From: Sparassis latifolia | Taxonomy: Eukaryota; Basidiomycota; Agaricomycetes; Polyporales; Sparassidaceae | Reading direction: 5' to 3' | Assembly: GCA_018466975.1 (NCBI GenBank) | Contig: CM031563.1 | Span: forward strand, 186,001 to 250,000 | DNA: 64,000 nucleotides | In this document: piece after piece, positions 12,930 to 23,331 of the stretch | How the letters are laid out: each line of letters begins with the position of its first letter | Numbering within the stretch: the first letter of the stretch is position 1 | Notes under the pieces: model-generated | What the model was told of the DNA's origin: nothing | Databases searched by the model: none | Seen by the model: the letters and a program-made list of their open reading frames with translations, nothing else | Program-made: the position numbers and the translations under genes

Positions 12930-14614
12930 TCACGCAGTGGCGTTGTTGAAGATCAACAGGTTAGGCGTATCAGTAGGGATAACGGATAGCGCATCCTCAG
13001 TCGCCAACGCCAGCAGAGCGACCTTGAGCTGCTTGGGCGTCATCGTCTTTGGCACCGGCAGCAATGCCTCCTCGACCAACTGTGGAGGCGGGAGGAAAAT
13101 TGACACCCAACCGGGGAGCGACGCGTGCGTCAACGCATAAATGCTGGAGAAAGAGGTGGATGGGAATCCCTGCAACAGCGGCGACGGCGGAACGAGGTCA
13201 GGGGAAACGAATGGGTCGAAGGTCGACGACGGGTAGATCGACAGCAGATATGCAAGCAGGCCGGCTGTGTGCGGAGATGCCATGGAAGTTCCAGACAAGA
13301 TAGACTCAGCGGTGTCGCTGCCAATATAGGTGGAGCGAATCTGGAGACCTGAATGGCGAAGCAAAAGTCAGTGGTGACGAATCGTCTGAGAAGTCTGTAC
13401 TAACCAGGGGCGAAGACATCAACGCAAGGACCGAAGTTAGAGAAGTAGGCCCGTTCATCGCCGAGAGTGGAGGCACCGACAGTAACGGCCTTCTCCGCAG
13501 CGGCAGGGGAGTTGTTGCATGCGTCACGGTTATCGTTACCTGCAGAGAATGTCAACAGTGCGTGAGAGGAAGAATACCACACTACACACCCGCTGCAACG
13601 GCGAAGTGCATGCCTTGGTCAACAGCTTTGTTGACAGTATCATCCAACGCCCTCGACTTGCCGCCACCAAGACTCATGTTGGCAACAGAACCTTTGTGTT
13701 TCGTCTTACCGGTCAAAGCCAACTCCTTCGCAGCGGCAACAGCCTTTGCTGCAGCTGACTGTGCAGCCCACACTACACCACCAACAACATCGCTCATCGA
13801 CCCACTGCCGTTGCTGCCGAGGACTTTGACCGCGATAATGTTCGCAGCTTTGGCGACACCATACTTCCGGGAAGCAATAGTACCCGAGCAGTGAGTACCA
13901 TGCCCGTTGGCATCTTCGTCGGTGTCTCCCTGCGGAATAGTCTTGCCCCAATACGCACGACCCTCGAACTCAACGTGCCTGATGTTGACGCCAGTGTCAA
14001 TTACGTACACGTCGACGCCTGAACCGCCTTCCTTGCTGAACAAGTACTTGGAGAAGGTGCCAAAAGTGAGCTTGGCGCGATGACTGATCCTCGCCAGACC
14101 CTACATGCACATCCTGCATCAGCGAGGGACGAACAACGTACTCAGCAAAATTACTCACCCATGGCGCACTCTTCTGTGTCTCCACCGCGTCTACGTGGGC
14201 ATCCACGTCAATGTCTAGGGTCCTAACGATCTGATCTGCCTCCACGAAATCCACCTCAGGCATCTGCCTGATCCTCTGGACGGCACCCTCGCTGAACTTG
14301 CCAGCGTAACCTTTGACGTGTCCATCATATACTTGGCTCAAACCGTCGACATCGTCCAACAACGGGTGCTCTACGTGCACAGCCTGCAAGAAGTTCCAAT
14401 GGTTCTGCATGAGAGCAGTGCTAATACCGTCCTTGAACATGACGATATACGAGTTGTTCACCGATCCATGAGGATGGTGAGAGACCATAAGAGGCGCGAA
14501 TGCAATCGACGACCGTTCGCTGGGGATGTCATACGGGTGAGTCGATAGGGGTGTGGCAAATCCAGATGCCGCCAACGAGACGGCCAGAAGAGATGTCAAA
14601 ATGAGGGAAGACAT
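12930..14614 (-). CDS. secreted subtilisin-like serine protease (proteinase K-like, S8A with I9 propeptide)
   Basis: Endopeptidase predicted to be secreted. A signal peptide (MSSLILTSLLAVSLAASGFA) opens the first exon. An inhibitor I9 propeptide follows (NNSYIVMFKDGIST ... EVDFVEADQIVRTL). The mature enzyme has the complete triad: Asp in VDVYVIDTGVN, His in NGHGTHCSGT and Ser in SGTSMASPHTAGLLAYL. The oxyanion asparagine sits in the AAG-NDNRDACNNSPA region, split by an intron near 13582-13540. Roughly five exons. The C-terminal extension of about 90 residues after the catalytic serine contains a Pro-rich insert (PSSTFDPFVSPDLVPPSPL) longer than in proteinase K. Likely roles are nutrient acquisition or hyphal proteolysis; regulation is not visible. 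The ATG at 14614 is the only one before the signal peptide. Confidence 0.92.
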
Positions 14615-15148
14615 GGTCGTCAGACGAGGACGTGGTGAAGAGTCACGCTCCGCTCGCAGTTGATAACGGATACGCGTATTTATTTGGTCCTGTTATTAAT
14701 GTGGCTGACAACCCCACTTCGCCAGAGACTTCTCTGTAAGTCGTCAGTAGCGCAGGCAGCGATGGCACTATACCTGGCCGTCCAGTACAGTCGGTAATCT
14801 CCAGTTGTCGACGTGGTTGTTGTAAGGGGAGGTCCGGGAAGTTAGTGGTTCTGCGGCGGCATCGATGCCACGAAGTTTCCAGATTAATCCTGCATAATAA
14901 TGGATGACTATGAGGCGATCGAATAGCTCTCGGTCATTTACACTTTATTTGCGAACATTGCAATCCACTAGCTTAGGCTGTGAGATACTTGGTCAATGGC
15001 ACGCCCCTTGCATGTGTTATGCTGCGCTGTGTGTGCATTGGAGCAGCCTCTGTCGACTCAATCGAAGTACCTTTGCTTTATATAGACTTGGGTTTCGAGC
15101 TCTTCTCTTCATCCGAACTCCGTCTGTTGCGGCGGCGGAACCATCGGA
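14615..15148. promoter_or_regulatory. divergent intergenic promoter region, protease/sulfate permease
   Basis: Spacer of 534 bp between two divergent genes, so it should hold both promoters. An AT-rich TATTTATT motif near 14680 lies about 65 bp upstream of the protease ATG, and a TATATAG near 15079 lies about 70 bp before the permease ATG. An ACGCGT hexamer lies near 14671. No other operator-like structure was recognised. Confidence 0.4.
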
Positions 15149-18100
15149 ATGAATAATCCTCATGGCTCTGACGCGGACTCGGAGGGCACCCCCCCTTATC
15201 ATACCTTCTCCCAATCCGCGGCCTCGTCTATGAAAGCCATGTATTCTGGTGCAAGCACCCCCAGTGGAACCAAGACTCCTCGAACACCGGGCATGACAGA
15301 GGAACGGGTTGCACTACTTGGTGGTGCGGAGGAAGACGTCGAGCAGGCATCGCGAGCCTATGGAACGAGGTCGTCGATAACGGGTGAGTGAATAGTCAGT
15401 GCCAACCCGCATGCATTGCGCGATATACGCTGTTTCATTCGGAGTATTCATCGACATCTTCGGGCATGTCAGCGGATACTATCCAAGCTGTTTGTATCTA
15501 CTCTGTCGCACACCTCTTTACGCCGTCTATTTTTTGTCTTGTCAACAAATTGTCATTTACGAGAGGCGTTTTCAGGCCAGTTATTTCCTCCAACACGAAG
15601 GAACTCAACGTGGGCGAAGGTGAAGTATTACGTTCCATCATTTGGCTGGATACCGCAGTACTCGCTCTCGCTGTGAGCCTTGACGCTATTAATCACAAAT
15701 CTCTGGTTAATGTGTTGACTTGCACAACAGATTCGGCGGGGACTTCCTTGGAGGGCTCACGGTAGCATGTATGCTCATTCCTCAGTCTGTTTCGTATGCT
15801 ACTTCTCTCGCAAAGCTGAGTCCTGTTACTGGCCTGGTACGTGAAACAGAATCAACTATCTCCAGTCGTGTTTGGAACGCGTCTTGACTATTATTATTAC
15901 CTGGCCAGTTCTCGGCTTCTATACCCGGGATGGTATACGCTCTTCTTGGTACTTCTCGCCAGCTAAACGTCGCGCCGGAAGCGGCTCTCTCTCTTCTAAT
16001 CGGTCAAACCGTTGACGAAATCTGCCACTCCGACCCGCACTCCCACCATTTAGACCGAAATACGATCGCGCTCGCTGTGACGACCATAATTACGTTCCAG
16101 GTGCGACTATGCCTACTTTTTCACATGCTCTTTAATCTCATCATCCTGCTTTCTGTGCTGGAATAGATGGGATTAATCAGCTTCCTTTTGGGTTTTTTCC
16201 GACTTGGTTTCTTGGACGTAGTGCTCAGTAGGGCGCTCTTACGTGGGTTTGTCACTGCCGTGGCGCTGGTGATCATGATGTGAGTCATCATTTTGGTGCT
16301 GTAAGGACTAGCTCATATTGTGGCAGAGAACAACTCATACCCATGTTGGGTCTTTCTGCAATTCAGCACAATTATGAATTGCACTCAGCCGTGGACAAGG
16401 CGTTGTTCATCGTTAACAACGTTTTCACCCATGGTCACCGCGCCACGACTATTATCAGCTTTGGCGCGCTGTTCGTCTTGGTCTTCTTGAGAAATATGAA
16501 GGGACCATTCAAGAATTACTGGTTTATATACCGTCTCCCAGAAGTGCTTGTGGTGGTTGTACTCTCAACGAGCAAGTGAATGACCATATTTCTCGAGGAT
16601 TTTACGTTAATTGTGATCCAACAGTTTTATCAGACAAGTTCGACTGGGATCAGGCCGGTGTGGAAATCCTAGGGAGTGTCCCAATCAACACAGGGTCGTC
16701 ACTCTTACAGTTTCCAGTTCACAAGCTCACAATAAAATACATGAAGCGAACCACGTCAACCGCGCTGTAAGCTGCTACACGTTGACGCAACTCTTGTGGG
16801 ATGCTGAGACTTGACGACGTTCAGCCTCTGTGCTATCATAGGCTTCCTTGACAGTATAGTCTCTGCCAAGCAGAACGCAGCCCTCTACGGTTACACCATC
16901 AGCCCGAACAGGGAGCTCGTCGCACTTGGAACTGGAAATCTTGTCGCATCGTTCATCCCTGGAACCTTGCCTGCTGGTGGCTCCATCACTCGGTGCGTAA
17001 TGTGTAGGCTGCCACGTCGGGCTATCTGTTAATGAGTTGGCAGATCGAGGGTTAACGGCGATGTTGGGGCAAGAACCCAAATGTCTTCATTAGTGTGCTC
17101 CGCGATTGTTCTCCTTGCAATATTCTTTCTCCTCCCTTGGCTATACTACCTGCCGAAATGTGTTCTTGCATCGGTGTAAGTCCGCTCTGCCCGCTCATCA
17201 ATATTTGCATGACAGTGCTTATGACCCGCTGACCTTAGGATATGCCTCGTCGTCTTTACTCTTTTTGCGGAGGTGCCTCACGACGTCATCTTCTATTGGA
17301 GGTGAGTGAATGCGTAGATGCTGCGGGGCGATCGCATAATCTGAATACTTTTGATTGTCCTGTCTCTGTTTCCAGACTGCGCAGTTGGGTCGACTTACTC
17401 TTGATGGCTCTCACGTTCGTCTTCACCGTTGTCTGGAATGTCGAGGTTGGGGTCGCGGTCAGCTTGGTCATTTCTCTGTTGCTAGTCGTGCATCGATCAT
17501 CGAAGACACGGATGACCATTCTGGTACTTACTACATTTCATGGTACATCTAGTTCGTTTCACTCAGTCTTGGACAGGGCCATATCCCAGGTACGGACAGG
17601 TGGAAATCCATTGATGAGAACCCTGATGCTGAAGAGGATGTCGCCGGTGCACTGATTGTGCGCATTCGTGAAAATTTGGACTTCGGTGGGTGCCCCGCAC
17701 ACAACTCGAGTTTGATCAACAAAATCTGATGATAATGTAGCCAACACGGCACAGCTGAAAGGTAACGGCCCAAATTCGCGGCTGTGATTGCTTCCCACAC
17801 TCAACTCTCTTTGCAAGAGCGCCTTCGTCGATTGGAACTCTATGGCAATGACAAACATCATCCGTCCGATGAGCCGCTTCGGCATAATGCCAGCGTTCTC
17901 GTGTTCCATCTTGCAGATGTTGATAGCATAGACGCTTCGTATGTTCCCGAGTGTTACCCGATGCCCTGGCTGACCCCACATTGTACGACAGTGCAACTCA
18001 GATTTTCTACGAACTAGTGGAGACTTACAAAGTACACTTTTCTTTTAGTTCACATCGACCGGGGATGTTCATATCATCTTGTTTCAGAGCCGCGGGGTAG

Positions 18101-18243
18101 GTCTATATATCACCCATCTCAAGCCGGGACCCCGCGAGTCCTTTGAGCGTGGTGGGATTATTACACTCCTTGGTGACGAAGCTTTCTGCAAGGATGTCGC
18201 AAGCGCCATGGCGCGTATCGAGCAGTCCATGCGAGAGCGTTAA
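15149..18243 (+). CDS. SulP/SLC26 sulfate permease with STAS domain
   Basis: Plasma-membrane anion transporter, most likely a high-affinity sulfate/H+ symporter. More than a dozen small introns interrupt it. Exon 1 is a disordered Ser/Thr-rich cytosolic head from ATG 15149. Later exons give the family core: KYYVPSFGWIPQYSLSL, GGDFLGGLTVACMLIPQSVS, SIPGMVYALLGTSRQLNVAP, LGFFRLGFLDVVLSRALLRG, IIGFLDSIVSAKQNAALYGY, GTLPAGGSITRSRVNGDVG and WNVEVGVAVSLVISLLLVV. The C-terminal STAS domain contains LIVRIRENLDFANTAQLKER and VLVFHLADVDSIDAS. It ends with SMARIEQSMRER at 18243. All frames seen can be joined without a forced break. Closely related SulP carriers move other oxyanions, so sulfate is an inference from overall similarity. 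Confidence 0.88.
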
Positions 18244-18485
18244 ATAATGCGCAGGTAGTGACGACTAGGTTTATGACTTTGATGCCCCGTATCTAGAGTG
18301 CATACAGGATACCGACGATTTTGAGACCCACTGTATGTACTCATCATTCCGCCGGCCCCATCCACCCATCTGCTTGCCTCATCAACGTAATTCGGTTTGT
18401 ACATGCGACAGTGGATCAATGTAGAAGCGATGAAATTCTCGGTGATGCACATGGACGATAACTACTCAGCAACGGAAGGCTCTTG

Positions 18486-19788
18486 TTAACGGTTAAAGAT
18501 GCGATATGCGCGGCGTCGGTAAGGAGATAGAGTGGTACATGCGAGGTATATCGCGAGTAAGGTTGTCAACGGATAAGGAAACCTAGTCATGAAAAGGGCT
18601 AACGAAAGTGGAAGGCCCCAGCGAACACTTTGCACACGTCGAAGCAACGCGGAAATCCAACTCGATGTGGGGTGTGCAGCTGTCCCTGGAAAAGCGCGAC
18701 TTGGGTCGTGCAAGGACGAGGTCAGCACAAGGTGCGTTAAGATGCACGATAGTATTACCTGCCGAGAACCGAGCAACTTGCTTCCGATTGGATCAACCGG
18801 GACATCAGGGAGTGGTTTGCTGAAAACGGGTGCACATGGTACAGTGTCCCACCCTCCTGCCTGCTGCGAAGCGCGTAGCCTCTCAATCGCAGAACCCCAG
18901 CATAACGAATCGAACGCCATCCAAGGGTGCAACAACACGTCCTCATCCAGACCCTCGAAACACGTCTTGTCATATGCTTCGTCGGATTCCGAAACGGCGA
19001 TGGAGCGTCGCATCTCCGTCTCGAACATGTAGAAGGGAACTCGAGGCGGCACGGGTGACTCTTGGTGGATGCTTCTGGACCCATCGACCGCGGAGGTGGG
19101 GGCGGTAGAAATAGACTCCTTCCGTTCCTCAATAAATATGTCGTCGGAAGGAAAAGATCTTGAATCAGCAGAGCTGTATGGAGTGTCGGGGGGTGTGCAC
19201 CGGGTTGATTCGATTCCATGGGACTCTGCATCGATATCGACTGGCACAGGGCTGAACAACACCTTCAGGCTGATGGAGGATGAGGGTTGCTCCTCGGACA
19301 CGGGCGAGAAGAAAAATTCTCTCTCCGTGGAATCCCATTCCGCCGTGAATGTCAAGGCAGTCTGAGGTGTACGTCCAGGCGTCGCTGGCGGTAAAGGGGA
19401 AGGAGGAAGCACAAGGCGCGCGCCACTGATTAATCCCCTTCGGCGGTTCTTCTTAACATTTAAAGGCGAGATAATGCAAGTCGAAAACTAGAGGTGCCAA
19501 CTCAGTAAGGCTTACAAGGGACGAAAGAGGACAACCAACTGCTTTCAAATTTGGTGAAGGAGAAGGTTCGACAGTCTTCTGAGATACCACGTCAGAGGAT
19601 CTTGAAGAGGTAAACTCTATCCTGCCAAGTACAGGAGAATCGACAATGCTCCAGGCAATTTCTGTCCTCGAGGTATGTCCAAGGTCCACTGAGAGATTAG
19701 GTCGCGCAGCGACCTTTCCCGACTTTTCCGAACGTCGCCGGGGTCCAGCAGGAGCGGCAGAGCGACACCTGGAGAGTGCGGGATTCAT
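18486..19788 (-). CDS. hypothetical protein, disordered with C-terminal membrane segment
   Basis: Not recognised. Exon 1 runs from ATG 19788 (MNPALSRCRSAAPAG) through a Ser-rich stretch to a GTAAGC donor near 19516. Exon 2 begins KNRRRGLISGARL near 19455 and runs to the stop at 18486. The protein is about 410 aa, rich in Ser/Pro, with acidic patches. A more ordered block, DEDVLLHPWMAFDSLCWGSA, lies mid-protein. Hydrophobic stretches near the C-terminus (LPLSLALFMTRF and PLTTLLAIYLACTTL) suggest one or two membrane passes before a basic tail RRRAYRIFNR. This resembles a tail-anchored protein. It is convergent with the sulfate permease. Confidence 0.65.
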
Positions 19789-20715
19789 AATGTCGAAAAG
19801 AGAAAGAAGAAATGTAGAAAATGTACGAAATCCGAAAGTTGGAAGAAAGAAGAGCGAAGAGCGAAGAAAAGAGACCGGGACCGAACCAAACCGAAATCCC
19901 AGAAGGACGGAAAGGTGGGCGAGCACAAGGAGGAACTCGCGTTGAGCTCTACTTCTATGGAGTTTAGAAGCACAGGAACTGCTCCTGACGTGACGCGACA
20001 CCTGCCAGTGTGGTGGTAACGCTCGAATGCGAGGGTATCATCCCGCTAGTTAAATACATCGGGAAGCATGATGGTCTGTCAAGGCATGCAGCAAGCGTAG
20101 TCATGCGCTAATGATATCTGCAAAGCGTTGAGAGTGGTGGGAGAGCGCATCGCCGTTCACGTATGGGTAACACATTTATCACGTGATCACCACCGAGCCG
20201 TGAAGGTGATTGACACCGAAGTCTTGTTGACGCGAAGCAACGCACAGGCTGAGCGCTGATCATCAGAGTCAAGTCAGAGTTGCAGAATGCATGCCGCATA
20301 CAGTGAGGAAACACACCGTCAATAGTTGCTTGGGGCTTGGATACCAGCGCCGCCGGTAGGTAGCCTTTTGAATGTCTGGCGCGTGAAGGGGATTACACCT
20401 CAAGCTCAAGCCTCATAGCACTTGACAGCCAGCACAGAGTGCGAGTCTGTCAAGGGCATGTCACGCTGGTGTGGGGCGTGGCAAGGGGCAGTGATTCCAA
20501 CGACATACAGAGTGCAAACGCAAGTGCCAATTCCACGTCAAGAGGTGAATTTCATGGCCCATGCCCCGTATCATGGGAAAAATGACACGGCCCCATCCAC
20601 GTGCTGTTACAGGACTAGAGTTAAAAGAACAGTCATCCCGAATCGAGTATTCCCAGGGAAACACTGCGGATCACTCAAGTTCAGCTTCCTCGGATGCCTG
20701 GACATGCTAGTTCAG
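19789..20715. other. intergenic, no gene recognised
   Basis: About 0.9 kb between the start of the tail-anchored unknown and the 3' end of the LYR gene. A purine-rich AGAAAG/GAAGA tract at 19795-19930 is probably the 5' leader of the leftward gene, seen as a pyrimidine-rich leader on its coding strand. Open frames here are short, with no recognisable motif. Confidence 0.45.
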
Positions 20716-21418
20716 TCATCCAGCAAACACGACACAAGTGAGACTGACTCCATGGCGATATAGGCCTCCGCTGTATCCAGTCATTTTATCCATGCTCGGG
20801 ATTCTGCCCAACGATATACCACTTTTGCCTTCGGCCATCATAATGACTTCTCCAAGCGCGGCCAACACACCGTCATTGAGTTGATCCCTGGAGGCTTTCA
20901 TATCTGCCTTGTTCTTCGAACGCGTACCGCCTATGTTTCTCACTTGATAATTGCTAGAGTTGGGATCTAATTTTGGATTCCAAAACCTCCGCCAGAGAAC
21001 TCCTCTAAGTCGCCCGTAACGGAGGTGAGATTGCACCAACGAGTCCATGTTTCGCGTGAGACTATGGGAAAGACCACGATGCTGTGCAGAGATACATAGC
21101 AAGGTTAGGGTGTTATCCACTGCATCCCGAGGGTAACGTTGAGATCAAGTAGAAGCCTAAGTTACAGTTATGCTCACCTCTATTCTCCCATGTGGTATAC
21201 CAGCGTTGTAACCTCTTGCGTTCATTCGGAACCAGGGAATCACTCCGCAAAGCGTGTATCACTCGTGCGGCACCTTCAAACGTCGGTCTCCATAGCATCC
21301 TCAGACGGCGGGTGGCGCTGCGATGATTCAGAACCGAGCTCGCGGTGGACCTGAGAAAAAGACGATATAGACTAGTGAATGTTGGTGGAAGTTGGCCTGT
21401 AGTGAACGTTGAGATCAT
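20716..21418 (-). CDS. LYR-motif (complex 1 LYR family) protein
   Basis: Two exons: 21418 to about 21187 and about 21119 to 20716, joined through a GTGAGC donor and a GGATGCAG acceptor in phase (TWENR-VDNTLTLL). The N-terminus has the L-Y-R signature (TFTSLYRLFLRS), followed by basic residues and a conserved phenylalanine (RPTFEGAARV). This matches LYRM proteins, small basic mitochondrial factors that work with acyl-ACP in Fe-S delivery or in assembly of respiratory complexes and mitoribosomes. The length of about 212 aa is larger than most LYRM proteins. The second exon carries another basic block (LRYGRLRGVLWRRFW). The specific partner is unknown. The stop exon might include a further unrecognised intron. 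Confidence 0.65.
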
Positions 21419-22302
21419 GATGTTGTGATGGACAAGCCGTGATTTAGTGGTTTATGGAATGGCAAAGAACATGTAGCTTCGGTCGCGGGACCACCGTGGC
21501 ACCGCCAGTGGAACTTGAAAGCTTCACACGGTGACAAACTCATCTTGAATCTTTGTTTCGGACTCCGCGCGTACGATGCGACGACAGATTTGGACGATTC
21601 TTCACACGCTGCAGCCTCATGTTAGCAACCTTCCCGACGCCTCAATGGCGATTGCAGCAATCATTGTGGCGAAACCTAGACATGATTTTCTCAGGCTAGT
21701 TTACACGACCTTATTGGCTCAGGCTGTGCAATTTTCGGTCCAGTACGCTGAAGTCGTAGACTCGTAGGCACTCAAGGTTTCAATATTGGCTTTGGGCTAC
21801 CGCTTACTAGGTGCTGTAGGTGCTGCACAAAGCACGGCGGTCATCTTTCTTTATTTGCGCAGGAGCAACCGGGCAAAATGTTGTATACCTGCAAGACATC
21901 TTGTGCGGGAATCTGTGGATCGCTTTGTCGTGCGCTTTCCACGCAATGATTGTGTCGATACTCGAGGTGTGTACACTCGAACAGACTTTTGAACTAGCCA
22001 TTGTGGAGATAGCTACAGCCGTGTTATGCGTCCATTGTGCCTTATGGGTCCGCGCAAATCTGAACCATCCGTCGTCGTTGCTTCTCGTGTGCCACCGTTG
22101 TCAGGATTTTCTGTGTCCAGTGGCGTTTGGGTGTGATGACGCAGCTCGATCATAGAAGCATTGCGCAAGACAAAGCCAGACGATTGTCCACGGTTCAGGC
22201 AATGTGTGCCACCACGGTATATAAAGGCTCAATCACCCCAGCACTTATTCTCATTCTCTTCCCCATTCTCCACCTCCAAGTATTCCTGAATCAAGTTTCA
22301 AC
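21419..22302. other. intergenic with promoter of the downstream small gene
   Basis: About 0.88 kb between two divergent genes. Hydrophobic open frames near 21780-22155 have no family signature and no start context, so I do not call them a gene. The right end holds a clear TATA element followed by CT-rich sequence. Confidence 0.4.
22218..22227 (+). promoter_or_regulatory. TATA box
   Basis: TATATAAAGG, 76 bp upstream of the ATG at 22303, followed by pyrimidine-rich sequence (TCTCATTCTCTTCCCC) typical of strongly expressed fungal promoters. Confidence 0.6.
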
Positions 22303-22851
22303 ATGGCCGAAACACCACGGAAAGCATTTGTAAGTCACATCGTAATTCTTTCGTCTTCGTCGACAACTGACTCGCGTGCAGGAGCTCGACAGACCTAAGG
22401 CCCCGAGCGATGATTCTTCTCGCCGAGGCCCTGTAAGTGGCGTCTCCTTGGTGTTGATTTTTGGCCACAACTGACGTGTGTGCAAAAAACCATGCTTCCC
22501 AAGATCGACAGTAGTACTGCTGTTGCAGCTACGAAGGCAACACTGACGTCTCCGGGAGTACCCCCCGCACAAGTCGATCCTCCAATGACGAAACCGGGGA
22601 ATGTTACGCGGACGATCACGTTGGATCTTGGATTCAAGCAAGTCGGGTGCACGGTGGACCGCCCCAAGCGCGCTTTCGATAAAGCCAGTAAGGCATCTCC
22701 CAAATCTTCGCCCGCTATGACTTTCATCACCGGGGGCTGTGCGGATGCCAAGCATTTCGAGGAGGACGTGGACATGATGCAGCGCCGAGTGGACAAAATT
22801 GCCCCCATATCCCAGTCAGGCGAGACGTCGGCCCAACCGACCCGCAAGTAG
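22303..22851 (+). CDS. small hypothetical protein
   Basis: Three exons, 22303-22329, 22382-22432 and 22504-22851, all phase 0, encode 141 aa. The first two exons are tiny (MAETPRKAF and ELDRPKAPSDDSSRRGP). The rest is Thr/Lys/Pro-rich (KATLTSPGVPPAQVDPP, TRTITLDLGFKQVG, PKRAFDKASKASPK) with no membrane segment or known domain. A TATA box 76 bp upstream and a pyrimidine-rich leader support a real transcribed gene. The last acceptor is AAG rather than CAG, so the exon 3 start is slightly uncertain. Function unknown. Confidence 0.55.
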
Positions 22852-23331
22852 CCAGACCGACGACCGGAAACCGATCCTCGACAGCCAATTTCTTCCTTCA
22901 TTTGCACGTGTTCTAAGTTTCTAAAGCCTGTGGCCTCTTCGATGTTGTATATCTTGCCTGCTGTGACGAATGACTATTATATTGCTACCTCGTGAAGTCT
23001 CCGCAGTGACGTGAATCCTCAAATGGAGGGCTGCGACAAACCCTTTACATTTCTGCACTCAATCTTACGAGACTGCTCGCACTGAAGAAGCGGAGGTCAA
23101 ATGAGTAGAGAAGCACAGTAATAATAAGGGGCATCTGAACGGAAGGACATGAATCGGAATAACCTATACAAAAGTCCGTAACAGAGCCGTGTATAGCTAC
23201 CTAAAACGAATTACTACAACAGACGTCCGGTGAAAAAAAGGTGCGCAGAATTAAAGAACACAAGCGATCAACCGTCTGCAATCACACATCAGCGACAATC
23301 AAACACACAGGAAACAACGCCTACGGCTCGC
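22852..23331. other. convergent 3' intergenic region
   Basis: Spacer of 480 bp between two converging genes. It should contain both 3' ends. No further coding signal was seen. Confidence 0.4.

Noticed and set aside
21820..22155. Hydrophobic 111-codon plus-strand frame
   Set aside because: No family motif, no splice partners and no start context. It lies in the promoter of the gene at 22303.
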